Counted from the first letter of the stretch, positions 36,881 through 49,229 are shown. The stretch: 64,000 nt of DNA from Caenorhabditis elegans (GCF_000002985.6 NC_003284.9:15314001-15378000), one strand, 5' to 3'. Program-made: numbers and translations. The notes: a model not told the origin generated them from the sequence alone.

Positions 36881-37190
36881 GTTCCCTGGAAAAATAACTT
36901 TTTGGATTACATAGTAAATCAGAAGCTGATCGAGAACGAAAATGACTTCCAGGCGGCTGATCTTGAAAAGGAATTGTTCATCTGGAAGATGGACAAAAAG
37001 AACTTTAACATTTCTAGTTGTTTGTGCTCTATGTAGTTGTTTTCAGAAAAGGTCAAGGGCACTGAGGCGGGAGTTCTCAAAATTTTCAATCGTCCTTAGG
37101 ACTTGCTTTTGAAAAGTCATCAAAAGTTCGAAAGATTGAATAATTTAGTAGAAAATCTTAGAGTATAGTAAATTATCGCATTTTTCGTAA
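36881..37190 (+). pseudogene. Probable gene relic with an internal stop
   Basis: The segment 36881-37036 reads VPWKNNFLDYIVNQKLIENE... for 51 codons to a TAG. After TTTTCAG at 37046 a second segment reads KVKGTEAGVLKIFNRP, a TAG, then DLLLKSHQKFERLNNLVENL. Both halves look like helical protein, but the in-frame TAG and lack of other exons suggest a decayed copy. Parent gene unknown. Confidence 0.35.
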
Positions 37191-39087
37191 GCAGTAGATC
37201 ATTGTTATTATCACGGCTTGAAATACTCCTTTCTAATTGTTGTGCCTAAATTTTGAAAAAAGTTTGCAAATATGTAGCAAAAACATCTACCGAATTGATC
37301 TATTCTGGGAACTTATTTTGGCGGCATTGTTTTATGTCAAAACCTTGTCTTTTTTTAAATACCGTCAGATTTTGAAGAATTTCTCTTGCTCACATTTTTA
37401 GGCTAAATTAGGATTTAAAAACAGTTTCTGTTCGATGTTTGAAATAAACAATCCCAAACGACATGGTTTCAAAAAAAAAACATGAATCATTTTGTGATAA
37501 TCCAACTTTGTAGTTTCAAGTCGAGATTCGTGCTTATCCGAGTCTCAAACTGAGTGGAGCCGCAGTGTATTCAGTGTGATCTCTGGATTGACGGCATGAT
37601 TTTGTTAGTTTTGTTTCTTGCTTTTATAAAACTTTCTATTTTTTGAACAAATTGCAGGTTTCATGGTTTTGTAATATTTTCTTTAAAAAATATTACATAC
37701 GAATAGAAACAAAATAATGTTTTCTGAAAAAAAAATTTTATCTTCATTTTCCAACTTTTTATTTATACTGTAGAAGAAACTACGTAAAAATCGAAAACAA
37801 GTACGTCACTGTACATACTGTGTTGTTGAACTGAAATTTTCATGTCTGTGGGAAAAAAAAACTGTCCCAAACATTTTTTCTGGTGTATGCAAGACTTCCC
37901 TGTAAAACATATACACGTTTTCCTCCGTGCCTACCCCATGCCTACCTACCTATTTCTAGACTGTTTGCCAGATTGCATAAATACATATCTACCTTCATTT
38001 TCCGTTCAATCTTTACATGCCTGTAAAATCATGATAACTTCATTATTCGCTCACATTTCATTTAACAATCCTATTTATTGAGTTTTTTTTTTGATAAAAA
38101 TCTAAAACTAACCTGAAAAAAAAAAACAGTCATCAAAACTCAAAAGTTTGTTTCTCAATTTTTCCTATTTCCAACAACAAAACTGTTTGGCAATCTTTAT
38201 TCTTTAATGTTGTGGTTTGTCAAGAACACAAAAGGCTTGTGATTTCTTTGAAACCTTGACATCATCACTAACAATAAACAACCAACTGGATTAGTTCCTT
38301 TACTTTCAATATATGATCTTCTCAGAAACTGATCTTGTTCTATGTATTATTTTTTGATTTTCATTCTCCATTTTCCCATTTCTTTTTGCTTCCCGGTTGT
38401 CTCATCATCATTTTTTTTAACTACCATATATGTTTTCACATAAAACTGAAAAAGTTATCATTCTCTGTCACACAATTCTGACACGATGATTTTTCATCAG
38501 CAGACAGTACTGAAATTTCTGCACAATATGTCCACTTGTTATTCGCTTTTTTTTTGCTGTGTTACACGCGTTGTTCGATTTCATTGTGTTTTTCAGCGCG
38601 TGATGTGTTCTTCGGTCTTAAATATATTTTATTCGTTTTTTTTAGTCCAGTCGCCATTGTATTGCGCGGTTTCTGAACAATACCCCAAAAATGAACTCTT
38701 CTATTTTTACTTGTTTGTAAAAGCATTGAACTTTAAGGCACTAGTTCCTTGTTGTGTCAAATTCACTTTGGGGTTAGTCTTTCTTCTTATTGTTTTTATA
38801 GTAAATTCCAGTACTTCGTCAGATTATGTGTTTCTGTTCAGTTTCTTCCAAACTTTTCTTATCACAAATTTTCCAACTATGTCTATGGCATTCACTGGGT
38901 TTATTATCTATCTGAAAAAAATCAAACTACGTTTAATATAGGTAAATGTTAAGTGCTTGTATGTATACAACGAGTTAACAATTTTAAATATTCAACACGA
39001 CCTTTAATTTAAGTTATGTTCTTCTACTTCTTCACGTTTGGCAGCTCGTGTTGTTGTTCTCTTGTTTTTTGTCAAAAAAAATTTCGC

Positions 39088-39315
39088 GGGGCAGATAGCT
39101 CAGTCGGTAATGGTGGCCGCTAGCAATCTGGAGGTCACGAGTTCAAGTCCGACCTCACCCCCTAGGTTCACCCAGCCTTTGTTGGGAAGTGTAGCAATAC
39201 AAGGCTGGCCCCCGGCTAGGACGGTGCTTAAATTATAGCCCAGTGGGAGCACCACCAGGCAGTTTACCTGACAGATCCGCAGTGCATAGCACTCGAAGAA
39301 CGGATCGTCTTTTAA
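39088..39315 (+). mobile_element. tRNA-like SINE, copy 4 (sense)
   Basis: Plus-oriented copy: GGGGCAGATAGCTCAGTCGG (A box), TGGTGGCCGCTAGCAATCTG, GAGTTCAAGTCC (B box), then a body ending AGAACGGATCGTCTTTTAAT. About 228 bases, no ORF. This copy best shows the tRNA-like head. Confidence 0.85.
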
Positions 39316-39775
39316 TTTATTAAAATTTAATTTTGCTAAACACCTATTGTATTTTTAAATATATCCTTCGCTCTTCCAGTCTAGCTGTTAAGTAGCGAAA
39401 CAGTCGAAAAGGTGCTTATTAAATATGGTGTAACTAAAAACATCGGAGAGACATGTTTAGGTAAATTATTTTATGTAAATTTATGCATTTAAGATTGTAC
39501 ATGAATAAGTTGACAAAAACTTTTTGAAAACTTTTTCCTTTAAATACCAAGTCTGGTGCAGACCATATACTGCGTTGCGAATTATGTATGTACTCTGATA
39601 ATTATGTAGTTCATTTGCTCGAGTTCATGAGAACTTTGGAGATATTTTCATAAATATTTTTTGAATCGTCGTCATCTTTCTCCCCACCGATCTTCGATTT
39701 CAACATTGTGATGCCAAGTCACGCCTATTTTTTGTCATTAGAGTGAACCTTCTTGTTTTTCTAGGGCTAAGTCGC

Positions 39776-41236
39776 TCGAGGGAGGAACTTCTTCTTCTTC
39801 TTCTTCATTTTTCGCTGTCAACAATATGAAGGTGGATGGAGAGGCGAGAAAAGAAATTGACTCGAAACCACATTACGTGTGTGATGCGCGTCTCCTTTTT
39901 TCAGAGTTCTTTCTCAGTCGCCCGCCAAACCAGGAACAAAAATTTTCGGTCGCGACTGGCGGCCAACGCGCCCGCTTCGCCCCGCCGCTCACAATCGCAA
40001 CACGGCAAACGCCGAGGTGGGCAGAGAAAAGAAAAGACGCCATTTCGAAAAAGGGGGCGCTCCCTTTGGATCCCCCACATCCACACAGACAAAATAGTCT
40101 CAAGTGAGAGAGAGTGAGAGAGAAAGAAAGCGAGTAAGGGATGAAAGAGAATTGGCGTCCCATGTTTTCTCTGACTCTCTCTATCATCATCTCTCGCTCT
40201 ATTTTTTTGTTCATATTTTTTTCTCTTTTTCCCCACGTTTACCACGAGGAGCGGGCATTCATTGCGGCGCGGTTGCGTCGCGTCCACTCCTCTTTAAGAA
40301 AAAAAGGAGACAAGAAAAAGCTCAACAAAATGGGAGATGAAAAAGAAGCGCGCACACACGTATAAACATACACACTAATGATAGACAGTAGAAGTAAGAG
40401 TAAGGATCTCTGTATGTGTGAGTGTGTGTGTCGCGCTCTCGGCCCTTTCGGCCCTGTTGTGCTCAAATATTTGCTCCCGTTCCTCGCGTTTTCTTTACTT
40501 TCTTAAACTTGCAATACCCAATGCTCCGAATTTTACCAATATTTTTTTTTCGAGAACAATTGAATGGTCCATTCTCTTTGTTGTAGATCAAACAGTAGTA
40601 GCCATTCCTTCCTTTTTTATTTATTTTTTTTCTGTCCGTCAGAACTCATTTTCTTTTTCTCAATTTTTTCTCCATTTCAATCAAATTATTATAATGTCTG
40701 GTCATCATTACCTTCACTTCACATTTCTTCTCCAACATTACAGTTCCTGGTTGTCCTTTGCTGTTCTAATTCTGTCAAGTGATGTACTTAGACAATGTTC
40801 TTCAAACCTCATTTCTCAAAAATACATGGGTTTGTCCCTTTTTTCATTTTTATTTGAATCATCAACTTTTAAATTATTCTGACTTCATTCTCTAATTTTC
40901 AATTTCTAAAGCAGATGCTGAGATCAAACTTCAATTAAAAGATTTTTATTTCGCTACATATGTGCTCTCAAAGATTACTCTTTTTACAGCTTCAATATTA
41001 CTTTATGTATCGTTTCAAATTGATAAAAATGCATTTTTCTTTAAATCTGTGCAATTTGTTGGCAACAAAATCTTGAAAAATCGATTTTTTGACTTGACCC
41101 CATTTTATAGTTCAACCGGCAGAGATATCAAATCTCAATCGATTTTCTTTTTTTTCCCTAGACTTTTCCAGCATTTGTTTTTACACTCTTCCTTGTCTAT
41201 TCTACATGTTTTCCAAAATTACGTCGTTTGTTTTCA
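39776..41236 (+). promoter_or_regulatory. Upstream region of nfki-1
   Basis: Base composition changes here. There is a CTT microsatellite (39788-39806), a GC-rich block (39940-40080), GAGA tracts (40105-40130), CA/TG tracts near 40360-40430 and long pyrimidine runs. This resembles C. elegans promoter DNA. ORFs overlapping it have no supporting splice sites. No specific factor site is claimed. Confidence 0.35.
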
Positions 41237-41239
41237 GCC

Positions 41240-44200
41240 ATGGCAACCGTTGCCCCCAAGGGAAACTGCCTTGTCGCTCGGGCGATACCGTCCGATAGCC
41301 ACGCCGACCAGCTCACCGATCTGTTGTGCAAACTGTCCGTCAATGGTGACGCGAACCAAAAAAGTGTCAATAAGGTAGGCGATCATACGTCCACTACTAC
41401 AGTAATCCGTTTGTTTTGCTTTTCAGTTCGAATCGCAGCACGGCGTAACCCCATCGGATTTCCGTGACATTCAAAACATCAGATCATCTGCTTTGGCGAA
41501 GAAGACAAAAACTTCCAAATTCCAGCTTGACGGGGTGACTCTGTTCGCTGATCTCACTCCAAACAGCAAGTCTAAAAAGGTATATGGCCGAGCAATATGA
41601 GTGACAAAAATGATGTAGTTGATGTAGTACTGACTCATTTATTTTTTCTTCGAACTCTGTAGCTCTCACTTTTCACGTAGACAAGTGCACACGACATTTG
41701 CATCACATCAAATGCAGATGTTTCATTTTCATTTCTCAGCACGACATTCACGTGATGAATTTTTCAATGCCACATAGAAATGAGCAATTATTATTAATGA
41801 AGCTTTTCCGTTTCAGAAGACTGAAAACCAGGAAACCAAAGAAAAAGATGAAGAAGCCGAGGAAAAGAAAGATGGACCGCCAAAAGATGACAAAGAGCTC
41901 AAGATGAAAAAAGAAAAAGAGCAGGAAGATGAAAACGCGGAACTCGACGAACAGAAAAAAGATGGCGATCTTTTAGGCAGAGGCCCAGTGCACAATGTTC
42001 GTGTTGCCACAGGAGGAAGTCATCCATATCACAGAGGTTAGAGATGTGGGGAAAAAATAATTGGAAAATCATAGGAACGCATAAAAATAATTTCATTTTC
42101 GTGATATGAAAATTATGGGGGGGGGGGGCACATTTTTTTCCAGCACAGCGTAACAGAGCGTTTCGTGCTTAGATCGCCGAGTTTTTTAGAAATCTGTGCT
42201 CTGATAGCAAACTAGAACTATTCATCCCTCAATTCATTTCTCACTCTTATGACATCTTCAGGTTATTTGATTTATTTTTTGAAAGTGATTTGTTCCAAGT
42301 TTAAAACTCCATCTAAATTCATTTGCAAACTATTTTCGAGTTAATGTAAAAAATAATGCAAAAATGATGTACTGAAAAGTTTTGGTCAGAAATTTTTAGC
42401 ACATTTATCTGGCATTTATTCATCTACAACTAAAAGTGGAGTAGCGACATTGGAGATTTTATCTAAAACTATTTATAATAACACAAGTAAATATCAAAAT
42501 ATTGGAAACCATTCAAATTTCAAAAACTTTGTAAATGACGGAACTTACTAAATCGAAGGTTGTTTTTTTAAATAAAAAAACATAATATAATTTTGCACGT
42601 TTGAACCCTTCCAATATTAAAAAATAATTCGTATTATCAAAATATATAAACTGACATATGAAACGTGGCTTATTTTTTTATTTTGTTTTTTATTTAAGCT
42701 CCTTCCATTCCTGACCTTTCGTTGAAATTTTAATTTATTAGTTCATTAAAAAAAAGGGGAGGAGCTTAAATAAAAAACAAAATAAAAAATAAGCCACGTT
42801 TCACATGTCAGTTTATATGTACATTTTGATAATAGGATTCCTTTTTTAAGAATTGCCACTTTTGACTGTAAGTTTATTTTTTGAAAGTTTTGAAAAGGTT
42901 ACCTTGTCAAGCTTAGAAGTGAATTCGGAAAGTTTTCACTGGCGCTACTCCACTTTTAATGATATTTTACCATTTGCACGTGGTGTCAGAATGTCTCATT
43001 TCGGCTTGATCTACTTAGATCTACAAAAAATGCGCGAGCAGAGATGCAGAGTTCTCAACTGATTTAGCATGGTTAAGAACGTGCAGATGTCACATTTTTT
43101 TGGACAAAAAATTCCCGCATTTTTTGTAGATCAAACCGTAATGGGACAGCCTGGCACTACGTGCATTTGGAGTAGATCAATTTAATTGTTATGTTTAGTT
43201 TTTAGCGTTCAGCCTTTAGTTTAACAACATTCATACTAACATTACTCGAATGATTAGGGTATCTATAATCACTTTGCATTTAAAAATATGAAATAAAAAC
43301 TATGATGTTAACGGCCTCTCTAACAAATTGATTTTCAGCCCAAATACCTTATGGATGCGCCGCACAAACACCTATCACCGACATTTCAGCATACACTGGC
43401 TACGGTAGCGGCTATGAATGCGGAAGCACTTGGTCGCTAAGCCCAGACACCACGATTGGGTACGAATTAATTACCTTTTCCTTTCGTTTATTTTTCATGT
43501 TAAAAGGGGTAAAAAAGGGCGATGATGACATGAATCGTCAGCTATTCACCCTTGCTAGTTGAACAGATATTTGACACGTTTTGTTTGATAAGGAACCTCA
43601 CATCTTTCAGGTCGATATCCGCGTCGACAACTCCTGACACTGTGTTGTCATCTGATGGATACGGATCAGCATCTCCGCCTCAACACAGTCCAAAAGAATC
43701 GTTGCAGAGTCCGTTTTCCGACATCTCGTCTGCTGGTAGGTTTTCTGAATAGGCACACATTTTGTGGTGATCACACTAAATACAAATGGGCGAGAGGTCA
43801 AACACCTTAACGGGGGGTAGTAAATGGTGTTCACCCACGCGGCCGTAGTTGGTGAAAACGTGTAGGCACTGTGTTTCGATGGTCACGTACGGAACACTGA
43901 TACGACGGCGGCTTGCGATGTTTGTACGTTTCTGATAGATGATAAAAGTGAACGCTTCATATCATTTGTAGTTTTTGTGCAAGTTTTGACACCTAAATCT
44001 TTTAAATTTTGAATTTTTTTTAGTTGCCTTGTTACAGTTTGATCCAAAAAATTTTAAGTTTATCCAATTTTTAGTGTGATAAAAACTTGGAGCCAGGCGA
44101 ACTTAAATCCAACACCCCATGCCTCTGATGTCTAATCTTGACATCAAATTAGAACATAAGACTTAGGTACTCTAATTTTTAGCTTTAACACTATTAGCAA

Positions 44201-47200
44201 CCAATTTCCAGCTCAGCTACTCTCTTTGAGTCAAGCTTGATTTTCCATCTAAATCAGCTTATATTAGGGCGGCAAATAAGTTTTGACGTATTTCGTCAAT
44301 TTACGGTTTTCCTTAAATTTTATATGGGTGACTTATAGTAGGCAGTGGGTATATACAAGCTTATTAGTTTCAGCTATTTCAGCCTGCATCTTGGTACTTT
44401 GATCTGAAAAAATTCAAAATTTTTTCGAAATTTTTTTTTGCGATTTTTTGGGTTAGGCGTTGAGTTTCGATGTTAATATCTAAATCAATTAAGTTTTGTT
44501 TGTAGATTACAAAAAGTGAATCCCGACTCAATTGGTCCACACCCAAAACTTTTATAGCGAATCAAAGTCAAAAAGTAAAGTGCACTAAAAATTTGTATTT
44601 TTTCAGATTCAATCTTTTCTTGAAATTTCAAACTAAAAAGTGGATACGTTTATCCAAACAATTCATTTCATTACAATTCTGGTCAGATCCAGACTCCTTT
44701 GGGGATTTATGAGTTTCAACTTTTGAGTGATCTGCGATGTTCAGAAGACCTTTAGGCTATTTTCCAAATTATATTTTTACAAAAAAGCAACTCTGCCTAC
44801 TATAAGTCACCCATATAAAATTTAAGGAAAACCGTAATTTGACGAAATACGTCAAAACTTATTTGCCGCCCTAATACATATGTAGAAAAACTCCTTATAT
44901 ATTCTGAGTAACAGTCCCAAAATTTTAGTACCAGACGAACTCCCAGGCATCATAGCTAAAGAGAAAACATCAAGGGTGTTCATATTTTAAATGCGACCTT
45001 TTGATTTTCCGATTGTTTGATTATTGTTTTGATTACAATTATTAGTTTTAGCGAAACGTATCTCTCAAAAATATTCATATTCTCCGCCACTTTTCCCCTG
45101 TTCCGAAGTGTTCCGTTGGTCGAACACACAACGTTTTCCCGGAATATGTGTAGTCCGATATTATAAAAATTACAATCTTCTAGATACTTCGCGCGTCCTG
45201 ACCCCGGAGAATAACGAGTTGCCGGAGAGTCTGCAGGATTTCATCCTGCAATACTCGAACCAGTACACCAAAGAGGAGAGCATCCGAGGACGTCCACCAT
45301 CTGCAGATTCTGGGGTGTCGTCTCCGATGTCGGCTCGTTCAGCTCCATATGCATCACCACACGTGCCACAAGGAACCTGCAGGTAACCAATTTCTAGACG
45401 AGTCATTGTGCATAGTGAAACTAGTAATTAAATACTTACGTTGGTAGGCTACTATTTGGGAGATAAGAGAAGTGACTTGGGTGGCCAGTGGCCACCATGA
45501 CAACAAGCTTCACTGTGATTATATATGTATTAGTTGAAATTTGATGTTTTGAGTGGCAAAACTAGCATCTTTTTTTTAATTTATCAACATCATGGTTTTG
45601 TTTTTTCAGAAGTTTTTATACAATAGGCTATATTATTCTCGAACTGCAAATATTTGAGTATGAGTTACAGAATAAAACATGTTTAGATATAGAAATCGCT
45701 AGTAAGTTTAGGTAAATGGATGTTAAAGTCAGTTCAATGAGCGTTCCTTCTGCTTTTTGCTCGCTTAGTTTTATCAGATATTATTGCAATATCGCAGAAT
45801 TGAAGTTTTTCAATCAAAGGTTTCAAAGGCCTTGGCATGGATTGAACTCAACTTAACGTATTCTACTAAGTACTCATATATCAGTATAGCTTCCAAGTTG
45901 GCTGAAATATGCCTACCTGAGTGCCTATAGAGTAGGCCAGTAGGCATATTTGTAAAGGTTTTCGTTCATTAAATTTAGTTATTGGAATAAAAATTCTAAT
46001 ATAGGCGGTTCGGCGAAAAACCGGGGGTATTTTTTTCTTGTTACCAAAAGCTTTCCAAACAATAGTCAGACTATTTTTTGTTGCGTTTGATAAATTGATC
46101 ATCCATAAAGTTCAATAACCATAAACCAGGAGCATGTAGCTTTAGACTCCAATAAATAAATGTTTTCCTTACTTTGAATTTTTCATTCGACAGTCTCCGC
46201 AGATAACATTTTCAATTTTCTTAATGTGTAAAAGATCAAAATTGATCGATCAACGTCCGAGAAAAAATTTGCGTTTTTGTTGCAAAAGCTGATTACGGTA
46301 GACGTGGGGGGCCCTATCACGACAATGATCGCCATCCGCGGAAGTGCGCCGATCCCCCCCAAGTCTTCTCCCCTCCGGGTAAGACGACGGATAAGATGGA
46401 AATTAGCGGCTTCGCTTCTCGGGCTGTCCCCATAGTCACTTTTGCCCATCGAAAATAGTGTTTCTCGAGGTCGAATCGAACCGTGTTATTTCTGCACTAC
46501 AGGGCCGTCGCCGGCGTTTTTTACTTCCTGGTTGTATTCTTATTCAGTTCTATCCACCTTGGCCACTTGCACCCCACGCCATTTCGTCGCCACCTTTTTT
46601 ATTAATCTCAATATTCCTTGCAAAATCCGAATAATTTAGGGAGAAACAAAATCTAGCAGGTAGACGTTCTACTCTTGCTCTATGCTAAATGAGTGGTACC
46701 CAAGAAGGTTCGTTTCATTGTTGATAGATAACAGTTCACACATTTTGCTGAACATGTCATCCGATATTACAACTTTTTGCTAGATATGAAACGAAAAACG
46801 AAAGAAAAACGAAAACCGGTACCTGTTAAGTTCCGCGTCTAGTTCAGAAGATTTTGATATTTGCGTTGAGAAATAGACAGCTTTGAAATCACGGAACACC
46901 TTTTCCTTACTCGATGTCTTATCATCACCACTTCTAGTCAAATCAATGAACTTCGTAGAGAGGTGTCGATCTAGCAGCTTGGGTAGAAGACACAACGATC
47001 AACAATTGCATTATTTCAGTGGCCCAACTACGCCGTCGTTCAACCAGACCCGCCTCAGTCCTCGCACTAGCGAAAATGGAATCACAGCTAAACAGCGTCT
47101 CAACGCTATTATTCCTGAATCCGATCTTGCAACTGGATTTCACTGGGCCTGCACTACAGTAATATTTTATTTTTCGTTTGATCATTTTCTCACAAAAATT

Positions 47201-49229
47201 AATTTTTTTAAAAATTTTTTTCTTTCAGTGGAAGAACGTGCTTACTAACCGCGATGCAGATGGCGACACTCCACTCCATATTGTTGCAGCTCACAATGAC
47301 CTCGGTAAAATTTACGCGTTGTGTGAGACTCTTCGTAAGACGATGAACGAAAACGACGACAATGTGTTCAATGTGAGCAATAACTTTGGAGAGACACCAC
47401 TTTATGTCGCGGTTTTGCAAAGAAGCATTGAGGTAAGCGTTTTCAATATTTAAAAAAATCAGTAATCTCGTTTCTCAGGTTGTTGAGTACTTGCTTGAGC
47501 TTGGAGCTTCTCCAAACAGTCGTAGCTCTCGCGCAGTTGGAGATTCACCACTTCATTTCGCCACAGCTCGTGGAATGAACAATATGGTTGAGGTAATCGT
47601 TTACAAAATTTTCCTATCATCACATTACGTAAGTATGACTAAGAAAACAGCCTGCAAAGTGAACCCGGAAACTAACAAGGAAACTAGTTTTGTACACTTC
47701 AGAAATCAGTTCAATCATGAATTAATCTAGGAGTCAAAAATCAGTTTTTTGAAAATCTAGGGCGTGCATTTGTAGTGACCGGGAGTCATTTTCAGAATAA
47801 CTTGAAATTCGAAACAAAAATTCACACGTGAAAGCTATTTATTGAATTTTTGTAACGATTATATAAACGTTTATGTGCCTTGTAACATCCTCGGAAACAT
47901 CAATTTTTAGTCTTGATGTCACTTAATGAACATGACTTATGTTATCAATTTTAGTGGAGTTTTATTGTTAGGAGTTATATTTTTCCACATAATTTTTTTT
48001 ATCAAACTTTATCCTTCAAAGCTGAAAACAATTAATTGTATGCTAAAACTTAAATATGTGCTACGTTTTTATATTATAGAAAACGATCTCACATTGCGTC
48101 GTAATTATGTTTAACGATTGAAAACTTTTTTGAATATTTCTGTAGATCACACATGTCAATTTGTTTTCAAATTTTCTCTTGGCGTTTTCTAGTTTTTTCA
48201 CAACATTCAGCGTTTACTTTAGAGCTCCGAGCTGAGTGTGGCGCGAAATGCGGGCCTCACGCCGCCTTCACGCCGCCTTCACGCCGGTCTCACACCAATG
48301 CCGCGCGGCGCGGCGTGTATGCGATGACGTGCGAAAAGTAGTTATTTGGAGCGGCCGACACGTTCCGGGTTCCGCAGTTTGGCGTGAAATCAGTAGCATG
48401 TTGTGTGGAAGCGACCGACACGTTCGGGGTTTCGCGCCGCACTATACATTCGGATACATGAGGCTTGAGTGACGCCGTGAGTCCGGCAACCTCATGGGAT
48501 CACTAGTTTACTTTGTGAAAAACCACTTGAATGTAAAAAAAACAACTTGTGATGTACCCAAATTTTTAACATACACTTTAAAATAAGTGTGCTTTAATAC
48601 ACTTCCCCGTAACTGCACAGAGGCAGAAGAAAGTACAGTTATTTTTTTTCAACTTCATTCACTTAAATTTTACTTAAACCAGTACCCCTCAATTTTTCAG
48701 GCCCTGCTCAGCAAGCGAGAGATTCGTGTGAATGAAACCAATGATGATGGTCAAACTTCACTGTTGTGTGCGGTTAAAATGCATGGAATGATGGATGAGC
48801 AGACACAGCACAAAATTGACAACAAGTCCATCATCGAAATGCTCATCAAGGCTGGAGCAGATCCAACGATTGCTGTAAGTGGATTATGTGCTTTTGATGA
48901 TTACCAATACAGCTCTTTTCAGGAAACTTCAACTGGAAAGACAATTGTACATCATGCTGTCGACAAGATGGACGTGGAACTTTTAGATGTAAGTTCCGAA
49001 TTTCCTCGAGTTTCCTTAATAAATAAATATTTAAAATTTTCAGTTCTTAAAAACCGTTGTCAACGAAGACACGTTCACCGAGTTGGCAAATCTCTCCGAC
49101 TTCCATGGAGACACCGCAGTCGACCTTTTGTGTAGTTCCACCCAGAACGAGGACACGAATAATGTCCGCGAAAATCTATACATCCGACTCCTGACCTCCG
49201 GTGCAGTCCCGAACAAGTCGAGAGCTTGA
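41240..49229 (+). CDS. nfki-1: NFKI-1, IkB-like ankyrin-repeat protein, 611 residues
   Basis: Twelve exons in phase: 41240-41374, 41427-41579, 41817-42036, 43339-43459, 43611-43735, 45184-45382, 47020-47158, 47229-47432, 47479-47592, 48701-48874, 48923-48988 and 49044-49229 (TGA). Residues 97-155 are a highly charged Lys/Glu block. Residues 170-340 are Ser/Pro/Gly-rich and probably disordered. From about 365 to the end there are six ankyrin repeats (DADGDTPLHIVAAHN, NFGETPLYVAVLQRS, VGDSPLHFATARG, DDGQTSLLCAVKMHG, STGKTIVHHAVDK, FHGDTAVDLL). In C. elegans NFKI-1 acts with ACTL-1, PIK-1 and MALT-1 downstream of the IL-17 receptors in neurons, although worms lack canonical NF-kB. Identity is by recall of the family, not a search; the only other worm IkB-like gene I know is ikb-1. 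An acceptor lies 2 bases before the ATG. Confidence 0.85.
42432..42958. repeat. P2 foldback element, copy 3, with a nested palindrome
   Basis: Begins AAAAGTGGAGTAGCGACATT and ends CACTGGCGCTACTCCACTTTT. A second palindrome (42632-42834) occupies its middle. Located in nfki-1 intron 3. Confidence 0.8.
42632..42834. mobile_element. Palindromic element nested in P2 copy 3
   Basis: Arms TATTATCAAAATATATAAAC... and ...GTTTATATGTACATTTTGATAATA. The inner ATGAAACGTGGCTTATTTTT is mirrored by AATAAGCCACGTTTCACATG. Arms are about 90 bases. Ends beginning TA are consistent with insertion at a TA, but the boundary is not certain. Confidence 0.7.
42977..43163. repeat. P3 foldback element, copy 3
   Basis: Starts CACGTGGTGTCAGAATGTCT and ends ...GGCACTACGTG, with arms TTGATCTACTTAGATCTAC and GTAGATCAAACCGTAATGGG. 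It is only 19 bases after P2 copy 3, in the same nfki-1 intron. Confidence 0.85.
44262..44876. mobile_element. TA-flanked element with 82-base terminal inverted repeats
   Basis: Element 44264-44874 with ends TTAGGGCGGCAAATAAGTTT and AAACTTATTTGCCGCCCTAA, flanked by TA on each side. The 82-base arms differ at about one position (CGTCAATTTACGG against CGTCAAATTACGG). The 445-base interior is not palindromic and encodes nothing long. A non-autonomous Tc1/mariner-type passenger in nfki-1 intron 5 is the best reading. Confidence 0.88.
46295..46530. repeat. GC-rich patch with a tRNA T-arm-like motif (minus strand)
   Basis: Inside nfki-1 intron 6 the composition jumps to GC-rich (GACGTGGGGGGCCC, GGCCGTCGCCGGCG). 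On the minus strand GGTTCGATTCGACC at about 46469-46482 matches a pol III B box, with no convincing A box. A degenerate tRNA-derived repeat is possible. The minus-strand ORF over it is not supported. Confidence 0.3.
48218..48480. repeat. CG-rich repeat (GTGTCGGCCGC family), copy 3
   Basis: In nfki-1 intron 9: repeated CACGCCGCCTTCACGCCG, GCGGCGCGGCGTG, two GACACGTTCSGGGTT units (GACACGTTCCGGGTT, GACACGTTCGGGGTT) and GGCTTGAGTGACGCCGTGAG. Interspersed repeat related to 17160 and 31478. Confidence 0.65.

Larger units (their letters stand above)
29978..39775. other. Gene-poor 10 kb between the 205-residue gene and nfki-1
   Basis: Mostly AT-rich DNA. Items found inside: CG-rich repeat (31478), long hairpin (32816), TA-flanked element (34694), two possible gene relics (35619 and 36881) and a SINE (39088). 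No intact gene is supported. ORFs at 37.8-38.9 kb are composed of Phe/Tyr/Cys/Ser-rich translations of T-rich DNA and are rejected. Confidence 0.5.

Noticed and set aside
38486..38941. 151-codon plus ORF, hydrophobic
   Set aside because: Phe/Val/Tyr-rich translation of T-rich DNA, no family resemblance and no splice or promoter context.
39088..39160. Functional tRNA gene
   Set aside because: A and B boxes are present but the acceptor and anticodon stems do not close properly, and the unit recurs with a long tail, so it is a SINE head.
39826..40340. Several overlapping ORFs upstream of nfki-1
   Set aside because: They overlap on both strands in a GC/GA-rich promoter-like block and none has supported splice sites.
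40418..40882. 154-codon plus ORF before nfki-1
   Set aside because: Ser/Phe-rich translation of pyrimidine tracts; no in-phase join to nfki-1 exon 1.
46183..46449. Minus ORF inside nfki-1 intron 6
   Set aside because: Overlaps the GC-rich repeat patch; composition is not protein-like and no neighbouring exons exist.
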